Source: Paenibacillus aceti
Lineage (GTDB): Bacteria > Bacillota > Bacilli > Paenibacillales > Paenibacillaceae
Reading direction: 5' to 3'
DNA length: 64,000 nucleotides
NCBI RefSeq assembly: GCF_003614185.1
Contig: NZ_KZ987724.1
Coordinates: 2,485,150 to 2,549,149, forward strand
Shown piece after piece: positions 60,275 to 64,000 of the stretch. A program made the translations under genes and the position numbers. The notes under the pieces are model-generated. The model made no database searches and had not been told where the DNA came from. It saw only the letters and a program-made list of their open reading frames with translations. Each line of letters opens with the position of its first letter. Position 1 is the first letter of the stretch.

Positions 60275-62629
60275 GTGAAAAAGATTATTGCTCTACTACT
60301 ATCTTCATCATTGTTGTTGACTATGCTGCCGACAGCCGGACTAGCTCAAGCAGCACAGCCGAACGTAACGCGGGGAGAAGTAGTGAATTATCTGTTGAAT
60401 GCGGCAGATGATTACAACCCTGGCATTAAGAAAGAGGATATTCTGAAAGGCTACGGCAAGGGGGATGCCAAGGAAGATCAGTATGTATCCAGAATTGAAG
60501 CATTGATCATGCTGAGCCGGGCTTTCTCGGACCTGCCTGAACCTAAAGGCAACGACCTGAGGATTTCCAACACCTCTGCAGAATTCACAGACGTACCTAA
60601 ATGGGCACAGGACGAAATCGACAAGCTCGCAGCCACAGGCATTATCAATGGTTATCCGGATGGTAAGCTCGGTGCTTCCGATCATATCACGTTAGAGCAA
60701 TTAAACACTCTGGCTAACAGAATCATGGCTCTCAAAGGCTCAAATCCACGTGACGACTATTATGAATTCGTGAACAAAGAATGGCTCAATGCATCCACCA
60801 TCCCGGCTGGGGAAATGACCAACGGTGTGTTTAATGAGCTAGCTAAAGTCAACGAAGAACGGGTTAAAGCTATCATTGATGAAATTGTGAAGAAACCTCA
60901 GCAAGCCGGCTCCATGGAACAGAAAATTGCCGATTTCTATAAGAACACACTCGATGTAGAACACCGCAACGCTCAAGGCATCAAGCCTATCGCTCCTTAT
61001 TTGGCCGCTATTGATAAAGCCACTTCGATTCAACAGTTGTTTGACGCAACGATTGAAATTGAAAACGCCATGTCCAACGGCTCAATTCTTTCTTTTTCTA
61101 TCTCGGGAGACGCCAAGAACAGTAATGTGAACGCCTTGTATTTCTCAGGTCTTGGCACAACACTCGATAAGAACAGCTATGTTTCCGGTGATGAGAAGAC
61201 GAAGAAGGTCTATACCAACTATTTAACCAATTTGTTCAAGCTGTCCGGCGCCGATGAGAAGTCAGCAAAGGCTCAAGCTGAAGCGATGTACTCCTTCGAA
61301 AAAGAACTGGCCGCAGCGACCATGGACATTCAGGATCAAGGGAATGTGAATAATTTCTACAATCCTTATGCTAAGGACAAATTTATCGCGCTGTTCAAGT
61401 CCTTCGATATGGCAAAAATGATGAAAGAGCTTCATGTCGACAAAGCGGATAAAGTGATTGTGACGGATGTCGGGTTAGTAAAAAAATCAGCTGAACTGCT
61501 GACTGATGAAAATATCGATACCCTCAAAACTTATACGAAAGCCCTATTGTTAATGTCTGTGGGCGGCTTGCTCTCTGAAGATTTCAGTAAAGCCGGACAG
61601 GAATTCCAAGCGGAAATGTTCGGAGTTGAAGGTGAAAAGACAAATGAAGAGATCGCACTGATGACGACGAAAGCCATCATGAGCGACTATCTCAGCCAGG
61701 AGTTCGCTGAGCGCTACTTCACGAAGGAAGCCAAAGCAGACGTCGAGCAAATGGTTAAAGAATTCATTGAGGTTTATAAGGAACGGATTAAGAACCTGGA
61801 CTGGATGTCCGAGGCAACCAAAGCCAAAGCCATTAAAAAGCTGGATAAAATGACGATCAAGATCGGCTATCCGGATCAATGGAATGATCCACTCAGCAAG
61901 GTTACTATTAAATCTTACGAGGATGGCGGGTCATTATTTGATAATATCATTGCCATCGTCAAAGCCAATAAGGCCAATTCAGTGGCTTCATTAGGCAAAC
62001 CTGTTGATAAGAACAGCTGGATGATGAGTGTATATGACGTAAATGCTTACTATAATCCGCTGAATAACGAAATCGTATTCCCGGCAGGAATTTTGCAGGC
62101 TCCATTCTATGATCTCAATGCGAAGCATGAGACGAATTTGGGAGCCATCGGTATGGTCATTGCGCATGAGATCAGCCATGCTTTCGATAATCTAGGCTCC
62201 GCCTATGATGAGAACGGAAATGCAGTAGATTGGTGGACTCCAGAAGACTATAAGAAATTCCAGGAAAAATGCGAGCAAGTCATCGCTTACTACGACGGAG
62301 TCGAAGTCATTCCAGGCGTATACAATAACGGCAAACTGACCGTAAGTGAGAACATCGCCGATCTTGGCGGTATGGCGGCTTCGCTGCAAGTATTGTCCAA
62401 AACGAAAAATCCAGATTACAAAGCCTACTTTGAAGGCTATGCAACCATCTGGCGCACCACAATGAACAAAGAAATCGCGGCGTACATGTCAACCGTTGAC
62501 ACCCATTCCGCGAACAAGGTACGTGTCAACCGCACCGTCTCGAGCTTCCCAGAATTCTACAAAGCCTACGAAGTAACCGAGAAAGACGCCATGTACGTCG
62601 CCCCGGAAGACCGCGTAAGCATCTGGTAA
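60275..62629 (+). CDS. SLH-domain M13-family zinc metallopeptidase
   Basis: The 784-residue exported protein has a Sec signal peptide (cut near AQAAQP, residue 27). An N-terminal SLH-type region of about 130 residues (VTRGEVVNYLL, WAQDEIDKLAATGIINGYPD) precedes a full M13 (neprilysin/PepO) peptidase. The peptidase has NPRDDYYEFVNKEWL at its start, zinc motif VIAHEISHAFDN, and the third ligand in ENIADLGGMA. M13 enzymes cut small peptides outside the cell. The SLH region should tether it to the wall. Start is GTG at 60275, with AGGAGG upstream. Confidence 0.92.
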   Translation: MKKIIALLLSSSLLLTMLPTAGLAQAAQPNVTRGEVVNYLLNAADDYNPGIKKEDILKGYGKGDAKEDQYVSRIEALIMLSRAFSDLPEPKGNDLRISNTSAEFTDVPKWAQDEIDKLAATGIINGYPDGKLGASDHITLEQLNTLANRIMALKGSNPRDDYYEFVNKEWLNASTIPAGEMTNGVFNELAKVNEERVKAIIDEIVKKPQQAGSMEQKIADFYKNTLDVEHRNAQGIKPIAPYLAAIDKATSIQQLFDATIEIENAMSNGSILSFSISGDAKNSNVNALYFSGLGTTLDKNSYVSGDEKTKKVYTNYLTNLFKLSGADEKSAKAQAEAMYSFEKELAAATMDIQDQGNVNNFYNPYAKDKFIALFKSFDMAKMMKELHVDKADKVIVTDVGLVKKSAELLTDENIDTLKTYTKALLLMSVGGLLSEDFSKAGQEFQAEMFGVEGEKTNEEIALMTTKAIMSDYLSQEFAERYFTKEAKADVEQMVKEFIEVYKERIKNLDWMSEATKAKAIKKLDKMTIKIGYPDQWNDPLSKVTIKSYEDGGSLFDNIIAIVKANKANSVASLGKPVDKNSWMMSVYDVNAYYNPLNNEIVFPAGILQAPFYDLNAKHETNLGAIGMVIAHEISHAFDNLGSAYDENGNAVDWWTPEDYKKFQEKCEQVIAYYDGVEVIPGVYNNGKLTVSENIADLGGMAASLQVLSKTKNPDYKAYFEGYATIWRTTMNKEIAAYMSTVDTHSANKVRVNRTVSSFPEFYKAYEVTEKDAMYVAPEDRVSIW

Positions 62630-62672
62630 TCCTGCACGGACTTAACCTAAACGAAACAGTATTTGTAAATAC

Positions 62673-62708
62673 AAAGCTGGCGTCGATATATTTACTGACG
62701 CCAGCTTT
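62673..62708 (+). terminator. Terminator of the M13 peptidase gene
   Basis: AAAGCTGGCGTC and its exact complement (62697-62708) form a perfect 12-bp stem with a 12-nt loop, followed by GTTATGTTT. Confidence 0.85.
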
Positions 62709-62809
62709 GTTATGTTTCGGCTTCTCAATATGGAGGGTACGATTACCGCACTTTCGGCGCACTATTAGCGCGCTTATTGCACACTATTAGCCACTTTCCA
62801 CATATTTCA

Positions 62810-62948
62810 AAAACAGCTGCTAAAATGCAACTATTCTCGGAGATTCCCCCTGAAATCAGGAAATAACTGCGCATATACAACTATTCCCTGATTTAAGCCC
62901 CAACCGAAGCTAATTTCATCCAAATAGTTGTAGAAAAGCAGTTATATC
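62810..62948. repeat. Palindromic repeat family C, three units
   Basis: Units at about 62810-62836, 62859-62888 and 62922-62948 share ACAACTATT/AATAGTTGT and TGCA/GCAGTTAT elements with the 59.8-kb cluster. A related unit begins each copy of the 423-bp duplication (near 62974 and 63397). Confidence 0.55.
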
Positions 62949-62953
62949 TACTA

Positions 62954-63799
62954 GGGAGAGCATAATGCACCAATATAGTTGTATATTTGCACTTATGATC
63001 TGCACCACGGTACCAATTGGATGATACTGGAGCGCTATCGCAATAATGTTGCGTGATGTCAATAAAGTAACTTGCCGATTGGGCGGCCTGACCAAGCGAG
63101 GCTCTTCCCCGCTAACGTGACCTCTAACTGCATAAAGCACAGCTAAAATATCACATATCCGCTCCAGCCTCACCTTAATTGCAAAAAGTACACTTAGAAT
63201 AGCAATTTTCCTAACTAAATCAAGAATCGGCTATTTTAAGTGTACAAAATACACTTGCAAGACGAGATTCCCAGTAATCCTGCAAAATAAATGTACCAAC
63301 TACAACTAGACTAGGATAGAAACTTCCGACATTTGCACATTTATCCCTTCAACCACGCATCCGCGTAGGATGCGACGGGAGAGCATAATGCACCAATATA
63401 GTTGTATATTTGCACTTATGATCTGCACCACGGTACCAATTGGATGATACTGGAGCGCTATCGCAATAATGTTGCGTGATGTCAATAAAGTAACTTGCCG
63501 ATTGGGCGGCCTGACCAAGCGAGGCTCTTCCCCGCTGACGTGACCTCTAACTGCATAAAGCACAGCTAAAATATCACATATCCGCTCCAGCCTCACCTTA
63601 ATTGCAAAAAGTACACTTAGAATAGCAATTTTCCTAACTAAATCAAGAATCGGCTATTTTAAGTGTACAAAATACACTTGCAAGACGAGATTCCCAGTAA
63701 TCCTGCAAAATAAATGTACCAACTACAACTAGACTAGGATAGAAACTTCCGACATTTGCACATTTATCCCTTCAACCACGCATCCGCGTAGGATGCGAC
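62954..63799. repeat. 423-bp tandem duplication
   Basis: 62954-63376 and 63377-63799 are direct, adjacent copies that I compared by eye and found to differ only at 63114 (A) versus 63537 (G). Each copy begins GGGAGAGCATAATG and ends with a decayed CRISPR repeat (63347-63376 and 63770-63799). There is no convincing gene inside. Each copy contains a hairpin with 16-nt arms (63188-63203 with 63230-63245; second copy +423) and family C-like sequences. Confidence 0.93.
63188..63245. repeat. Long hairpin inside the duplicated unit
   Basis: GTACACTTAGAATAGC (63188-63203) pairs 15 of 16 with 63230-63245 around a 26-nt loop. It is present again at 63611-63668 in the second copy. Confidence 0.7.
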
Positions 63800-64000
63800 T
63801 CTTAATACGCAATTATCGACAGCAATCGACAATACTTTCAATCCACGCATCCACATAGAACGCGACGATAGCCGACGCCATGGAGTCCGTGGAGATGCAA
63901 ATCTTTCAATCCACGCATCCACATAGAATGCGACACTGGTGAAGGCGTCCTTAAACAAGTCGAGCGAGCTTTCAATCCACGCATCCACATAGAATGCGAC
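63770..64000 (-). CRISPR. Type I-C-like CRISPR array, trailer end (continues past window)
   Basis: Three 32-nt repeats lie at 63835-63866, 63903-63934 and 63969-64000. Read on the minus strand they begin GTCGCATTCTATGTGG and end GCGTGGATTGAAAG, the pattern of subtype I-C repeats; the copy at 63835 has one substitution. Spacers are 35 nt (63800-63834), 36 nt (63867-63902) and 34 nt (63935-63968). A decayed repeat (one deletion and several A-to-G type changes) sits at 63770-63799, with an identical one at 63347-63376. Decay at the left and the repeat orientation put the leader and probably the cas genes to the right of the window, with transcription leftwards. No cas gene is in view. Confidence 0.93.

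Noticed and set aside
62916-63596. Two nearly identical reading frames of 85-96 codons in the duplicated region (minus strand)
   Set aside because: They lie on palindromic and repeat sequence, have no ribosome site, and their identity comes from the 423-bp duplication rather than from selection on protein.
63764-63988. 74-codon frame with repeated VDAWIE-type words
   Set aside because: It is the CRISPR array read as protein; the repeated words are the repeats.

Overview
The window looks like a chromosomal segment of a Paenibacillus-type spore-forming Firmicute. The evidence is the Bacillales cluster yqeG-yqeH-aroE-yhbY-nadD-yqeK-rsfS-yqeM, a spoVAC-spoVAD-spoVAE sporulation operon, RNase J, LipL, S-layer (SLH) anchored exoproteins, strong AGGAGG-type ribosome binding sites and frequent GTG/TTG starts.

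Layout. 1-1.1 kb: NAD metabolism pair (NrtR-like NUDIX regulator and a truncated nicotinamidase-type hydrolase) with a promoter and a perfect operator-like palindrome. 1.2-7.1 kb: AraC-type membrane sensor-regulator next to a YtcQ/LplB/YtcP-type carbohydrate ABC importer. 7.4-14.6 kb: a DUF2294/MpsC protein, then a purine salvage operon with a PotD/B/C/A-type ABC importer, a nucleoside hydrolase and adenine deaminase. 15-31.9 kb: housekeeping genes (kdgK-like kinase, RNase J, the yqe cluster, a moxR-DUF58-transglutaminase operon, spoVA genes and a 25-residue membrane micropeptide). 32-33 kb: M42 aminopeptidase.

33.4-45.6 kb is an AT-rich accessory island, read entirely leftwards. It holds a frameshifted ToxN/AbiQ-type type III toxin and a mazG - DUF2075 nuclease/helicase - membrane protein operon that I regard as a candidate defence module. 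It also holds a full-length polymorphic toxin (pre-toxin module plus EndoU-like C-terminal domain) with its immunity gene. Downstream of that toxin lies a row of orphan toxin C-terminus/immunity cassettes: a PD-(D/E)xK-like domain with a pentapeptide-repeat protein, a nucleotidyltransferase domain with its partner, a deaminase remnant with an Imm3-like remnant, and a DUF1963 remnant. The orphans share the seam sequence (VDRKRG) found in the full-length toxin, so they look like swappable or discarded toxin tips.

45.8-62.6 kb: a giant SLH-anchored GHL10 glycoside hydrolase-like protein, lipL, a complete Wadjet-type operon (jetD-jetA-jetB-jetC, all overlapping) and an SLH-M13 metallopeptidase. 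62.8-64 kb: palindromic repeats, a 423-bp tandem duplication whose units each end in a decayed CRISPR repeat, and the trailer end of a type I-C-like CRISPR array that runs off the right edge. Intergenic spaces carry at least four families of short palindromic repeats.

In functional terms the window joins nucleobase/NAD salvage and ordinary growth and sporulation genes on the left with a layered defence and competition region on the right (type III TA remnant, mazG/DUF2075, toxin tips, Wadjet, CRISPR). All family assignments come from reading motifs by eye; no database search was run.
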